Positions 1 through 8,305 of a stretch of DNA of 56,825 nt are shown here, piece after piece. A model generated the notes under the pieces. The model ran no database searches, was not told where the DNA came from, and saw only the letters and a program-made list of their open reading frames with translations. This DNA is from Halorubrum kocurii JCM 14978 (GTDB taxonomy: Archaea; Halobacteriota; Halobacteria; Halobacteriales; Haloferacaceae). The stretch spans positions 57,344 through 114,168 of the forward strand of contig NZ_AOJH01000027.1 in assembly GCF_000337355.1 (NCBI RefSeq), given 5' to 3'. The translations under genes and the position numbers were made by a program. Numbering within the stretch: position 1 is the first letter of the stretch; each line of letters opens with the position of its first letter.

Positions 1-2
1 GC

Positions 3-308
3 GAGTTCCACGGCGAGCGGGTGCTGTTGGCCGGGGACCGAGACGCGTGGCTGAGCCGGGCGGTCGCGATCGCCGAGACCGCCGCCATCGAGACGCTGGC
101 GGACCGAGACCTCTCACACGAGCTGCGGGTGCAGGCGGCCGAGCCGCTTCGCACCTTCGTCCGCACCTGCCCGGTCTGCGGCGGCGACGTCACCGACACG
201 ACCCTGCGGAACTGCTGCGGGGGCCCCGGCGGCGTCAGCGGCAACCCCGAGCGCCCCGTCCGGGCCTGCGCCGACTGCGACGCCGTCGTCTTCGCCGACC
301 TCTCCTGA
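3..308 (+). CDS. C-terminal part of a zinc-ribbon protein, 5' end outside the window
   Basis: The reading frame is open from the first bases and ends with TGA at 306-308, so the gene begins upstream. The visible 101 residues are soluble and end in a cysteine-rich module: CPVCGGD, then a CC pair about 15 residues later, then CADCD. This looks like a zinc ribbon of the kind common in small haloarchaeal proteins. The part before it is Ala/Glu/Arg-rich and probably helical. An ATG-like start inside the window (GTG at 21) is possible, but the frame is coding before it, so I treat the gene as truncated. I do not recognise the family. Confidence 0.6.
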   Translation, partial: EFHGERVLLAGDRDAWLSRAVAIAETAAIETLADRDLSHELRVQAAEPLRTFVRTCPVCGGDVTDTTLRNCCGGPGGVSGNPERPVRACADCDAVVFADLS

Positions 309-421
309 GGGGACACGCCGCCGTTCGCTTCCGCGCCTCCCCCGCCGGGATCGCCGCTCGCGCCCGTGACGTCTCGCGGGATCGCCGACAGCTACAATCG
401 CTTCCGGTCCGAACAGATCGT

Positions 422-787
422 ATGGGTGTCGGTAGCACGGTCGAGCTCGCCTTCCGGTTCGGGGTCGCGGCAGTCGCGATCGTCGGCCCGACCGTCCTCT
501 ACCTCGGGCTCTGGCGGTTCCTCGCCTGGCTGCGAGACGACGCGCTCGTCGACCGCCTCGCGGCCCGCGGCGCGGTCGAGGCGCCCCGTCCGGCGCCGGC
601 CGACGTCCTCGCGTCGGCGACCGCCGGCCTCGACGGCCGCCGCTGTCCGGCCTGCGGGACCCGCCTCATCGCCGGCGAGACGCGCTGTCGAAGCTGCCAC
701 CGCGATCCCGACGACGGGACGGGTCGGGCCGACGGCGGGACCGCGCCGACCGACGCCGAGAACCCGTCCGTCGGGCGCCGACGGTGA
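422..787 (+). CDS. Small membrane protein with C-terminal zinc ribbon
   Basis: The protein has 121 residues. A hydrophobic segment at about residues 8-32 is a likely membrane anchor. It is followed by an Arg/Ala-rich linker and a zinc ribbon at about residues 77-96 (CPAC...CRSC), then a polar acidic tail. The ATG at 422 is chosen because the membrane segment follows directly. The frame extends upstream only as low-quality Arg-rich sequence that overlaps the preceding gene. An AT-richer patch near 390-397 lies about 27 nt upstream and could be the TATA element. Function is unknown. The MscS channel gene downstream is convergent and ends 16 nt away. Confidence 0.6.
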   Translation: MGVGSTVELAFRFGVAAVAIVGPTVLYLGLWRFLAWLRDDALVDRLAARGAVEAPRPAPADVLASATAGLDGRRCPACGTRLIAGETRCRSCHRDPDDGTGRADGGTAPTDAENPSVGRRR

Positions 788-803
788 GGGTGACCCTCCC
801 CGT

Positions 804-1952
804 TCACGCCGTCCGGTCGGCAACGGGTCCGTCCGCGGTCTCCGCGTCGCCGGCGGGTCGGGGCGACGACCGTTCCGTCGTCGGTCCGAACTCCGCGTCG
901 CCGGTCGCAGTGACCGTCAGGTCGCGTTTCGGGTACGGGATCTCGATGTCCGCGTCTGACAGCGCCTTGTACAGCGCGCGGTTGAGCTTGTGCTGCGCGC
1001 GCCGGCGACGCGTCGGTCCGTTGACCCAGCAGAGCAGCTCGTACTGGAGCGCCGAGTCCCCGAACGACCGGAGCCGGGCCCGCGGCTTCGGCGAGTCGAG
1101 GACCAGCGGCTCCGAGAGCAGGACCTCGATCGCGAGCGCCTCGAACGCGTCGATGTCGGTCCCGTAGGCGACGCCGATCGGCACCCGGACGCGGCGGCGG
1201 CGCTGCGGCGCGGACTCGTTCGTCACCTTCGCGGCGTTGAGCGCCGCGTTGGGGACCGTCACGAGCACCTCGTCGCGGGTGAGCAGCGTCGTCGAGCGCA
1301 CGCCCACCTTGATCACGGTCCCCGCGGTGCCGTCGTCGAGGACGATGAAGTCGCCGATCTTGTAGGTGTCGTCGAAGTACAGCGCGATGCCGCCGAAGAA
1401 GTTCGCGACCGTGTCCTTCGCGGCGAACCCGACCGCGATGCCGGCGACCCCCGCGGCGCCCAGAAGGGGGGTGATCTCGATGCCCCACAGCCACAGCAGG
1501 GTCCCGACGCTACCGACGAGCACCGCGAGCGTCCAGACGTTCGAGAAGACGGGCGCGAAGTCGAACCGGCCGCCCTCCTCGTTGACGGCCGCGACGAGCC
1601 GGTTCACGACGCTGTTCGCGGCGTACGCCCACACGAGGACGATCACGGACAGCGACGGCCGGCCGAAGATGTCGTCGAGCAGCTGCGGGTCCACGAGGAC
1701 GGCCGACCGGATCGCCGGGACCTGCGTGAGCACGAACACGCCGGCGAGCGCGGCGGTGACGACGAGCGGGGCGCGCAGCGAGGAGATGACGATGTCGTCG
1801 TACGCGGAGTCGGTGGTCGAGACGACCCGGCGGGCCACCCGCAGGACGACGAACTCCATCCCCACGGCGGCGACGATCGAGACCGCGAGGACGGCGACGG
1901 TCGCCTCGACCGCCGAGAACCCCTCGAACAACGCGGACAGCGCCGGTATCAT
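804..1952 (-). CDS. MscS family small-conductance mechanosensitive channel
   Basis: This 382-residue membrane protein has about four N-terminal transmembrane segments, then the MscS pore helix (Gly/Ala-rich GAAGVAGIAVGFAAKDTVAN) and the beta domain with FDDTYKIGDFI and the VPNA motif. The C-terminal alpha/beta domain ends near IEIPYPKRDL, a classic MscS ending. A polar tail of about 40 residues follows. It probably opens under membrane tension to release solutes after hypo-osmotic shock, a real hazard for a salt-in haloarchaeon. The gene is monocistronic. A TATA-like element at 1976-1983 lies about 27 nt upstream of the ATG, so the transcript is probably leaderless. Confidence 0.9.
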   Translation of the reverse strand: MIPALSALFEGFSAVEATVAVLAVSIVAAVGMEFVVLRVARRVVSTTDSAYDDIVISSLRAPLVVTAALAGVFVLTQVPAIRSAVLVDPQLLDDIFGRPSLSVIVLVWAYAANSVVNRLVAAVNEEGGRFDFAPVFSNVWTLAVLVGSVGTLLWLWGIEITPLLGAAGVAGIAVGFAAKDTVANFFGGIALYFDDTYKIGDFIVLDDGTAGTVIKVGVRSTTLLTRDEVLVTVPNAALNAAKVTNESAPQRRRRVRVPIGVAYGTDIDAFEALAIEVLLSEPLVLDSPKPRARLRSFGDSALQYELLCWVNGPTRRRRAQHKLNRALYKALSDADIEIPYPKRDLTVTATGDAEFGPTTERSSPRPAGDAETADGPVADRTA

Positions 1953-1973
1953 GCCTTCGAGACGCCGCTGTGT

Positions 1974-1984
1974 GAGATAACCGT
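1974..1984 (-). promoter_or_regulatory. TATA element of the MscS gene
   Basis: Read on the minus strand the sequence is GGTTATCTC, centred about 27 nt upstream of the ATG at 1952. That is the spacing expected for a leaderless haloarchaeal transcript. Call is by position and composition only. Confidence 0.45.
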
Positions 1985-2011
1985 TTCTGCGGGGACGCGT
2001 TGCTCACCGGG

Positions 2012-2776
2012 TCACGGTGTCGTCTCGACGAGGCCGACGAGGTCGTGGAGGGTGTCGATCTCGATGGTCGGGTCGACGTCGAGATCGAGAGCGGCGTTGT
2101 GCTCACGCCTGAGGAACACGCCGTCGAGTCCGGCCCGTTCGGCGGCGATCACGTCGGTGGCGCGGTCGCCGACGTAGAGCCCGGTGGTCGCGTCGAGCGC
2201 GTCGAGCGCCTCGTTCAGGTAGTGCGGGTCCGGCTTGCGGCGGCGGAACCCGTCCGGGCCGAGGTCGCGGCCGCGGACGAACGAGAACGCGTCGAGCCGG
2301 AAGTGGTCGACGACGAACTCAACGGTCGGGTGGTAATTGTTGCTCACGAGCCCGACGGGGACGCGTTCCGCGAGCTCGCCGATCGCGTCGACGTCCGGAC
2401 AGAGCCGTCTCGTCCCGGCCGCGAGCCGGGCGACGGAGCGCTTCGCGCTGCGCTCCTCGCGGGCCCGGAACAGGGTCCTGGGATCGACGCCGAGCTCCTC
2501 ACAGGCGCCTCGGAAGTCGTCGTCGTACTCGTACGTCTCCAGCGGGCGCCGGAGGTCGCCGGTCACCCGCAGGTCCCGTTCCTCGAGCACGTCGTCGAGC
2601 GCGCGACTGTGAACGGCGTCGTCGGTCCCCCAGCCGTCGAGGACCACGCCGTCCATGTCGAAGAGGACGACTCCATCGGTCGCTCGGTCGGTCCGGTCGT
2701 CTGTATCGTGAATCGCTGTCATGTGTGGTTCCGTTTTGTCGTCGGTTCGCGGGTCGATCCGCCTCGCGGTCGGCAT
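2012..2776 (-). CDS. HAD-superfamily hydrolase at the end of the phosphonate transporter operon
   Basis: HAD phosphatase fold. Motif I is FDMDGVVLD (nucleophile and acid Asp), motif II is VSNN, the motif III Lys lies in RRRKPDPHY, and motif IV is VGDRATDV. A helical cap lies between motifs I and II. The ATG at 2776 overlaps the upstream permease stop as TGATG, the same arrangement as the junction before it, so I chose it. An in-frame ATG at 2722 would remove 18 disordered residues and is also possible. Being last in a phn operon suggests that it dephosphorylates the imported organophosphorus compound or a breakdown product. The phosphonatase-specific lysine cannot be assigned by eye, so the substrate is unknown. 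Confidence 0.85.
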   Translation of the reverse strand: MPTARRIDPRTDDKTEPHMTAIHDTDDRTDRATDGVVLFDMDGVVLDGWGTDDAVHSRALDDVLEERDLRVTGDLRRPLETYEYDDDFRGACEELGVDPRTLFRAREERSAKRSVARLAAGTRRLCPDVDAIGELAERVPVGLVSNNYHPTVEFVVDHFRLDAFSFVRGRDLGPDGFRRRKPDPHYLNEALDALDATTGLYVGDRATDVIAAERAGLDGVFLRREHNAALDLDVDPTIEIDTLHDLVGLVETTP

Positions 2777-3570
2777 CAGCGCACTTTCCGTCGGGCGTAC
2801 GCCGACACTCCTTCGCTCACCAGCACGACGCCGAGGATGGCGATCAGCAGCGCCGACACCGTCCGCCACGCGAACGAGTCGATCGCCTCGAACAGCTGGA
2901 CGCCGATCCCGCCGGCGCCGACGAACCCGAGGATCGTTGCCGCGCGGACGTTGATGTCCCAGCGGTACACGCTGAGCCCGACCAAGGCGGGCTTGATCTG
3001 AGGGACGATCCCGTAGACGAGCAGCTGGGCGGGGCTCGCACCGGTCGCCCGGACCCCCTCCACCTGCCCGAAGTCGATCTCCTCGATCTCCTCGCCGAGG
3101 AGCTTCGCGAGGAACCCGATCGACCGGACCGCGGTCGCGACGGTGCCCGCGAGCGCGCCCGGCCCGAACATCACGACGAACAGCAGCGCCCAGACGATGG
3201 TGTGGACCGACCGCGAGACGGTGACGATGAACTTCCCGAGCGCGTACGTCGCGCGGTTCGGCGTCGTGTTCTCGGCGGTGATGTACGCGACCGGGGCCGC
3301 CATCGCCACCGCCGCGATCGTCCCGACGACGGCGATCTGTATCGTCTCGGCGAGCGGGCCGACCGCGTTCGGCAGGTACCCCCAGTCCGGCGGGACCATC
3401 CGCCCGAAGAGGTCGCCGACCTGCGCCGGCGCGGTGGTCACGTACTGGAGGCTCATGTCGAGCCACTCCCACGAGCCGACCACGACGGCGACGGCGACGA
3501 GGACACCGCCGATCCGGAAGAGCCGCTCTCGCGCGTCGAACCGGCTCCACTCGCGCGTGGCGCCCGCCAT
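2776..3570 (-). CDS. phnE: Phosphonate ABC transporter permease, second copy
   Basis: Inner-membrane permease of the PhnE family, 264 residues, with about six membrane segments. The EAA loop that docks on the ATPase is visible (EGVRATGASPAQLLVYG, followed by PQ). It is paralogous to the permease gene just upstream: both share VEAVRATGAS/VEGVRATGAS, a YRWDIN(V/I)R motif and GAGGIGV. Translation could start at GTG 3573, but the ATG at 3570 overlaps the previous stop as TGATG and is preferred. With its partner it probably forms a heterodimeric channel for phosphonate, phosphite or a phosphate ester. Confidence 0.9.
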   Translation of the reverse strand: MAGATREWSRFDARERLFRIGGVLVAVAVVVGSWEWLDMSLQYVTTAPAQVGDLFGRMVPPDWGYLPNAVGPLAETIQIAVVGTIAAVAMAAPVAYITAENTTPNRATYALGKFIVTVSRSVHTIVWALLFVVMFGPGALAGTVATAVRSIGFLAKLLGEEIEEIDFGQVEGVRATGASPAQLLVYGIVPQIKPALVGLSVYRWDINVRAATILGFVGAGGIGVQLFEAIDSFAWRTVSALLIAILGVVLVSEGVSAYARRKVR

Positions 3571-4406
3571 CACTGGACCCTCCGTCTGACGACGGCGCTC
3601 ACGAACTCGGCGACCAAGACCACGGCGATGATCGCGACGAGGATCGCCGCCACGTAGTCGTACTCGTACCGTTGGTAGGCTCGCTGGAGGAGGACGCCGA
3701 TCCCACCGGCGCCGACGATCCCGACGATCGTCGACGACCGGATGTTGATGTCCCAGCGGTACACGGCGAGTCCGGCGAAGCGCGGAACGACCTGCGGGAC
3801 GACCCCGTAGACGAGGCTCTGGAACCGAGAGGCGCCGGTCGCCCGGACTGCCTCGACACCTCCCATGTCGATGTCCTCCAAGTCCTCGGCGAACAGCTTC
3901 GAAAAGAAGCCAATCGTTTTGAAACTGATCGCGACGATCCCCGCGAGCGGGCCGAACCCGAGCGCGATGACGGCGATGATCGCGACGATCAGTCCGTCGA
4001 TGGCGCGCGTGGCGCTGATGGTACCGCGACTGAGGTAGTAGGTCGGCTTCGGCGAGATGTTCTCGGCCGCCCCGAACGCCACCGGGAGGCTGATCGCGAT
4101 CCCGGCGACGGTCGCGACCATCGCCATCGCGATCGTCTCGATCATGCGGTCAAACAGCCTGAGCGTGTATTCGCTGCCGGTCTCGGGTGGCAGCATCGAG
4201 TCGATCAGCTCGTAGCCGTACCCGATTCCGGAGAGGAAGCGGCCGGGCGTGATCCGGAGGCTCGCGACCGACCACGCGATCAGCGCGAGGACGGCCCCGT
4301 ACACCGCCCACTTCGTGTACCGGTTCCGGAACGCTGTCGGGCGCCGCCACGTCCGCCGGTCGGCCGCGCCCGTCGACCCCGTCGGCGAGGATGACTCGGT
4401 CGCCAC
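3570..4406 (-). CDS. phnE: Phosphonate ABC transporter permease, first copy
   Basis: PhnE-type permease of 278 residues with a cytoplasmic N-terminal tail of about 30 residues and about six membrane segments. The EAA motif is VEAVRATGASRFQSLVYG, followed by YRWDINIRSS and GAGGIGVLLQ. The start is GTG at 4406, 3 nt after the phnC stop; no ATG lies closer. It is part of the phnD-phnC-phnE-phnE-HAD unit on the minus strand. Having two permease genes rather than one homodimer is known from other phn loci. Confidence 0.9.
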   Translation of the reverse strand: MATESSSPTGSTGAADRRTWRRPTAFRNRYTKWAVYGAVLALIAWSVASLRITPGRFLSGIGYGYELIDSMLPPETGSEYTLRLFDRMIETIAMAMVATVAGIAISLPVAFGAAENISPKPTYYLSRGTISATRAIDGLIVAIIAVIALGFGPLAGIVAISFKTIGFFSKLFAEDLEDIDMGGVEAVRATGASRFQSLVYGVVPQVVPRFAGLAVYRWDINIRSSTIVGIVGAGGIGVLLQRAYQRYEYDYVAAILVAIIAVVLVAEFVSAVVRRRVQ

Positions 4407-4409
4407 GGG

Positions 4410-5258
4410 TCAGTCCTCCGCGGGCAGGCGGTCGGAACCGGCGTCCTGCCCGTTCCGCGCGCTCGACTCGTCGTCCGGACCCGACAGCCAGTCCGGGTCC
4501 GTCGCGGTCGACTCCGGCGGCTCCTCGCCGCGGTAGATGACGCCCTTCGACTCGTCGGTGAGGTTGCTCGCCGACCCGTCGAAGACGAGCTCGCCGGCGT
4601 GGAGCCCGAGGATTCGGTCCGCGTACGCCTCCGCGAGGTCGACTTCGTGGATGTTGATCAGCACGGGCACGTCTCGGTCGTCGGCGATGTCAGTGAGCAG
4701 CTCCATCACGTCGCGGGAGGTCTCGGGGTCGAGGCTGGAGGTCGGTTCGTCGGCCAACAGGATCTTCGGCTCCTGAACGACCGCCCTTGCGATGCCGACC
4801 CGCTGGCGCTGCCCGCCCGAGAGTTCGTCGACCCGTTTGTCCTCCATGCCGTTGAGGCCGACGAGCTCCAGTAGCTCGTAGGCACGCTCGACGTCCTCCG
4901 GCGGAAAGTTCCGCCGGAGCGCGGCCCAGTTCGAGACGTAGCCGAGCCGCCCCGAGAGCACGTTCTCCATCACGGTGAGCCGCTCGACGAGGTTGTACTC
5001 CTGGAACACCATCCCGATGTTCCGCCGTGCGTCCCGCAGCTCGTCGTCGTCCAGCGCGGTCAGCTCCGTGTCGTCGAGGCGAATGCTCCCTGTCGTTGGC
5101 TCGACTAGCCGGTTGATACACCGGACAAACGTGCTTTTGCCGGCCCCGCTCGGACCGATCATCGCGACGACCTCGCGGCCGTCAATCCGCACAGACACGT
5201 CGCGAAGCGCCTCGTCGCCGGTCGGGTACGTTTTTCCGAGGTTCTCCGTTTCGAGCAT
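4410..5258 (-). CDS. phnC: Phosphonate ABC transporter ATP-binding protein
   Basis: Cytoplasmic ATPase of 282 residues. Walker A is GPSGAGKST at residues 35-43. The Q-loop region is [14 protein letters not shown], the ABC signature is [14 protein letters not shown], and Walker B is [12 protein letters not shown], followed by the switch histidine in NIHEVDLA. The [19 protein letters not shown] stretch is typical of PhnC. The C-terminus has an acidic tail of about 40 residues, a common haloarchaeal addition. The ATG lies 2 nt after the phnD stop, so the two are cotranscribed. It powers import of the substrate bound by PhnD. Confidence 0.93.
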   Translation of the reverse strand: MLETENLGKTYPTGDEALRDVSVRIDGREVVAMIGPSGAGKSTFVRCINRLVEPTTGSIRLDDTELTALDDDELRDARRNIGMVFQEYNLVERLTVMENVLSGRLGYVSNWAALRRNFPPEDVERAYELLELVGLNGMEDKRVDELSGGQRQRVGIARAVVQEPKILLADEPTSSLDPETSRDVMELLTDIADDRDVPVLINIHEVDLAEAYADRILGLHAGELVFDGSASNLTDESKGVIYRGEEPPESTATDPDWLSGPDDESSARNGQDAGSDRLPAED

Positions 5259-5260
5259 TG

Positions 5261-6484
5261 TTACAGGTTCCCGCTCTCGTACTCGACGCCGTTGTACCGC
5301 TGGATGATCAGGATGTCGTTGAAGACGTTCTTGTAGTCGATTTCGACGTACTCGGCCTCACCGGTGTTTTCGGCGTACTCGGTGTCCGTCCAGTCGGTCC
5401 CGATGGTCGCCTCCTTGATCCCTTCGACGATGTCCGGGTGGAGGTCGTATCGGTGAACCATCGGACCCGGCGGGAACGGGTTGCTCGCCCAGACCAGCTT
5501 GAAGTCGTCGTATTCGATGTCCTCTGTCGACTGGACGAGGTCGTCGACGCAGGTGCTACAGATCGGTCCGGCGTCGTAGTCGCCGGCCGCGATGCCGCGG
5601 GCGGTCTGGTCGTGGCCGCCCGAGAACTCCCTCTCGTAGTCCTCTCCGGCCGTCACGTCGAAGGACTGGTCGAAAAGCGCCGACGGCGCCTGGTTACCGG
5701 AGTTCGACGCCGGCTCGGAGTGCGTGACTGTGACATCGTCACGCGCGAAGTCGTTGACGGACTGGATGTCGTGCTCGTCGTCGCGGGTGATCGCCAGCAG
5801 CCGGTAGCCGAACTGTCCGGAGGGACTTATCGGGACCGCGAACGGAACGACGCCGCCGAGGTTGACCCCGAAGGCGGACGTTCCGGTCGAGATATCGCCA
5901 AGATGTCCGCGCCCCGCCCGGAACGACTCGACCGTCGCCGCGTTGGAGTCGACGGGCTGCCACTCGACCGTCCGGCCCGTCGTCTCCTCAAGCCGGTCCA
6001 GCAGCGGCTGGATGGTATCCTGGTACTGCGTCTGGCCGGACTCGCCGGGCTTGTCCACGAAAATGAGCGGGTCGGGGTCGACCCACTCGCTCTCGTCGTC
6101 GGGCAGCTCCCGTGGCGGGCTGCCGTGAGCTATCTCCTCGACGTCCTGGTTCCGCATGTTCTCCAGGTCCGTCTGGCTCCCCTGGAAGTAGTCGTTCTCC
6201 GAGACCGCCGTCATCAGGTAGTTGTTCTCCTCCCAGTTGGGCTCGGCGGGATCGAACTCCGAGGCGTCCGTGAGCATCGGGTCGCTCGATCCGCTGTCGC
6301 CGCCGTCGCCGCCGTCGCCGCCGTCATCGCCGTCGCCGCCCGAATCGAGGCCCGCCCCGGCCTCGCCGCCCCCGTCGCTCCCGCCGGTACAGCCCGCCAA
6401 CCCGGCGATTCCGACCGCGCCGCCGGCCAGGATGAACTTCCGTCTGGAACTCGTCTCCCTCCGTCCGCCGGTGTCTTTCACCAT
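5261..6484 (-). CDS. phnD: Phosphonate/phosphite-type substrate-binding lipoprotein
   Basis: Periplasmic-binding protein of the PhnD/PtxB family, 407 residues. The N-terminus carries a Tat motif (RRKF at 14-17) and a lipobox ending in Cys32 (LAGC), so it is exported folded and lipid-anchored outside the membrane. A Gly/Asp-rich linker at about 33-65 tethers the binding domain. The mature domain has the family pattern of [15 protein letters not shown], then [10 protein letters not shown], then [16 protein letters not shown]. It is the first gene of the operon. A TATA-like element at 6508-6517 would place the transcript start only a few nt from the ATG. Confidence 0.9.
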   Translation of the reverse strand: MVKDTGGRRETSSRRKFILAGGAVGIAGLAGCTGGSDGGGEAGAGLDSGGDGDDGGDGGDGGDSGSSDPMLTDASEFDPAEPNWEENNYLMTAVSENDYFQGSQTDLENMRNQDVEEIAHGSPPRELPDDESEWVDPDPLIFVDKPGESGQTQYQDTIQPLLDRLEETTGRTVEWQPVDSNAATVESFRAGRGHLGDISTGTSAFGVNLGGVVPFAVPISPSGQFGYRLLAITRDDEHDIQSVNDFARDDVTVTHSEPASNSGNQAPSALFDQSFDVTAGEDYEREFSGGHDQTARGIAAGDYDAGPICSTCVDDLVQSTEDIEYDDFKLVWASNPFPPGPMVHRYDLHPDIVEGIKEATIGTDWTDTEYAENTGEAEYVEIDYKNVFNDILIIQRYNGVEYESGNL

Positions 6485-6507
6485 TCCAGTTGTACGTGCC
6501 TATTTTC

Positions 6508-6517
6508 GGTGTAAGAA
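6508..6517 (-). promoter_or_regulatory. Probable TATA element of the phnDCEE-HAD operon
   Basis: On the minus strand the sequence is TTCTTACACC, centred 28-30 nt upstream of the phnD ATG at 6484. A second AT-rich word (GAAAATAG) lies at about 6501-6507. No PhoB-like direct repeats could be recognised by eye. Confidence 0.4.
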
Positions 6518-6630
6518 GCCTGCTATGACTCGTATATGGCCGTCTCAACGTCTCCACACTGGTACGGTGAGGGAGGGACCGCTCCGCCGCGTTCCGGATC
6601 GATATATACCGCTCCGAACCGGTCCGTACC

Positions 6631-6647
6631 GCTCGCGGGAAGCGAGC
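6631..6647 (-). terminator. Hairpin downstream of hisD
   Basis: A 6-bp perfect stem, GCTCGC/GCGAGC, with a 5-nt loop lies 15-31 nt beyond the hisD stop. No T-run follows, so a role as terminator is only a guess. The surrounding 6530-6660 region holds no gene. Confidence 0.25.
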
Positions 6648-6661
6648 CGCACCGAAGTGCC

Positions 6662-7939
6662 CTATTTAAATCGCTTCCGGACGCTCTCGGCGTGCGCCTC
6701 CAGCCCCTCGGCCTCTGCGAGTGTCGTGATCGTGTCGGAGAGGCCGTCGAGCGCGTCGCGGTCGAGCCGCTGGACCGTCGACGACCGGAGGAATGTGTCG
6801 ACGGAGAGCCCGCCGTAGCGCTTCGCGCCGCCGTTCGTCGGTAACACGTGGTTCGTCCCCGTCGCGTAGTCGCCGGCGGCGACCGGCGAGTACGGCCCGA
6901 GGAACACCGAGCCGGCGTTGGAGATCCGGTTGAGGAGGGCCTCGTCGTCGGCGGCGACGATCGAGAGGTGTTCGGCCGCGTATTCCTCGGCGAACAGCAC
7001 CGCCTCGGGCATCGACCTGGCGCGGAGGACCCCGGAGGCCTCGTTGTCGAGCGCGGCCCGGATCGTCTCCTCGCGCTCGCGGTTCGCGGCCTGCTCGTCG
7101 ACCGCATCCGCGACCGCCGCGGCGAGGTCGGCGTCGGCGGTGACGGCGACCACGGAGGCGTTCGGGTCGTGTTCGGCCTGCGCGACGAGGTCCGCGGCGA
7201 CCAAGTCTGGGTCCGCGGTCTCGTCGGCGAGCACGAGCACCTCGCTCGGCCCCGCGAGGAAGTCGATCTCCGCGTCGCCCTGCACGACCGCCTTCGCGGC
7301 GGTGACCCACTTGTTACCTGGCCCCACGATCTTCTGCGCGTTCGTCACGGTCTCCGTGCCGTACGCGAGCGCGGCGATCGCCTGCGCGCCGCCGACCTGG
7401 TACACCGCGTCGGCGCCGGCCTCGTGGATCGCGGCGAGCGTGACCGGATTCAGGTCCTCGGCCGGCGGCGTCGCGACCGCGACGTGGCCGACGCCCGCCA
7501 CGGTCGCCGGGATCACGCCCATCAGCGCGCTGGAGGGGTACGCCGCCGCGCCGCCGGGCACGTACACCCCCGCTCGGTCGATGGGGCGGAACCGCCGGCC
7601 CAGCTCGCGGTCGCCGAACTCGTCGCGCCAGTCCTCAGGGCGCTGTCGCTCGTGGAACTCGCGGACGTTCGCGGCCGCCTCGCGGATCGCATCGAGGACC
7701 GGGTCGCCCGCGTCGTCGAGCTCGGCGTGCGCGCGCTCCGCGTCGTCGGTGATGTCGATGTTGCCGACGGCCACGCCGTCGAACTCCTCGGAGAACTCCC
7801 GCAGCGCCACGTCCCCCTCCTCGCGCACCCGGTCGACGATCTCGCTCACGTCGTCGCGGACCGCGTCGACGCCCGCGTCGCGCTCGAAGAAGGAGCGGCG
7901 CTCGGCCGGCGAGAGGTCGGCGACGGTTCGTACGTCCAT
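6662..7939 (-). CDS. hisD: Histidinol dehydrogenase
   Basis: Catalyses the last two steps of histidine synthesis, histidinol to histidine with NAD+ and Zn2+. The 425-residue protein matches HisD throughout: RFRPIDRAGVYVPGG near the N-terminus, GVGHVAVATPP, IVGPGNKWVTAAK, IDFLAGPSEVLVLAD, the zinc-ligand region AQAEHDPNA and NHVLPTNGGAKRYGGLSV near the end. The ATG at 7939 is chosen since MDVRTVADLSP is a natural HisD start. A TTG at 7963 and an ATG at 7948 are less likely. The other his genes are not in the window, so it stands alone, as is usual in haloarchaea. Confidence 0.95.
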   Translation of the reverse strand: MDVRTVADLSPAERRSFFERDAGVDAVRDDVSEIVDRVREEGDVALREFSEEFDGVAVGNIDITDDAERAHAELDDAGDPVLDAIREAAANVREFHERQRPEDWRDEFGDRELGRRFRPIDRAGVYVPGGAAAYPSSALMGVIPATVAGVGHVAVATPPAEDLNPVTLAAIHEAGADAVYQVGGAQAIAALAYGTETVTNAQKIVGPGNKWVTAAKAVVQGDAEIDFLAGPSEVLVLADETADPDLVAADLVAQAEHDPNASVVAVTADADLAAAVADAVDEQAANREREETIRAALDNEASGVLRARSMPEAVLFAEEYAAEHLSIVAADDEALLNRISNAGSVFLGPYSPVAAGDYATGTNHVLPTNGGAKRYGGLSVDTFLRSSTVQRLDRDALDGLSDTITTLAEAEGLEAHAESVRKRFK

Positions 7940-8015
7940 ACCCGCCATCGGAGCCGCGGTCAAAAGGGCGTTCCGACTCTCACTCCGGCGGTCGGCTCCG
8001 ATCGCCTCAGAGACG

Positions 8016-8027
8016 GTATTTAAATAC
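8016..8027. promoter_or_regulatory. Palindromic TATA-like element GTATTTAAATAC upstream of hisD
   Basis: A perfect 12-bp palindrome lies 77-88 nt upstream of the hisD ATG, with a second TATA-like run (TTATAAAAAAA) at 8051-8061. The first could drive hisD with an untranslated leader of about 50 nt. The second points into the repeat element on the plus strand, with a start expected near 8080-8085. Between them lies only GC-rich sequence. Confidence 0.4.
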
Positions 8028-8065
8028 GTTCGAGCGAGCGCGACGATCGCTTATAAAAAAACGAC

Positions 8066-8305
8066 GCGGTGGCGCGCCCCGGTGAGCGGCCGCTCGGCCG
8101 CTCACCGACGGTGCGAGGGACGCGGCGAACGCGAGCGGCGAAGCCGCGAGCCGTGAGCCGCGAGGCTGGGGAGGTGTGAGGCTGCGGTGCCGTGCGGGGT
8201 GGGACTCGAAGGGGCAGTCGCGAGGGCGAAGCACGCTGCAGCAAGCACCGCAGCGAGGGAGCGCTAGCGATCGAGTGAGGAGCGCAGCAAAGCGCGCGAG
8301 CCGTC
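8066..8305 (+). repeat. Composite repeat element A: structured module
   Basis: Noncoding. It opens with GCGGTGGCGCG, then hairpin 1 at 8081-8106 (11-bp stem, 4-nt loop), then a second stem near 8135-8147 (GCGGC-GAA-GCCGC), then a conserved G-rich block at 8161-8227 containing CTGGGGAGG, GTGAGGCTG and GGGACTCGAAGGGGCAG. The same parts in the same order occur inverted at 18969-19182 (element B). In B both hairpins are built from different sequence at the same places. The TATA-like run at 8051-8061 could start transcription near hairpin 1. Open frames across it are by-products of high GC. The element may be a structured RNA or a mobile noncoding unit. Confidence 0.6.

Noticed and set aside
7940-7963. 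Upstream TTG start for hisD
   Set aside because: The sequence from ATG 7939 (MDVRTVADLSP) matches the natural HisD N-terminus; the extension does not.
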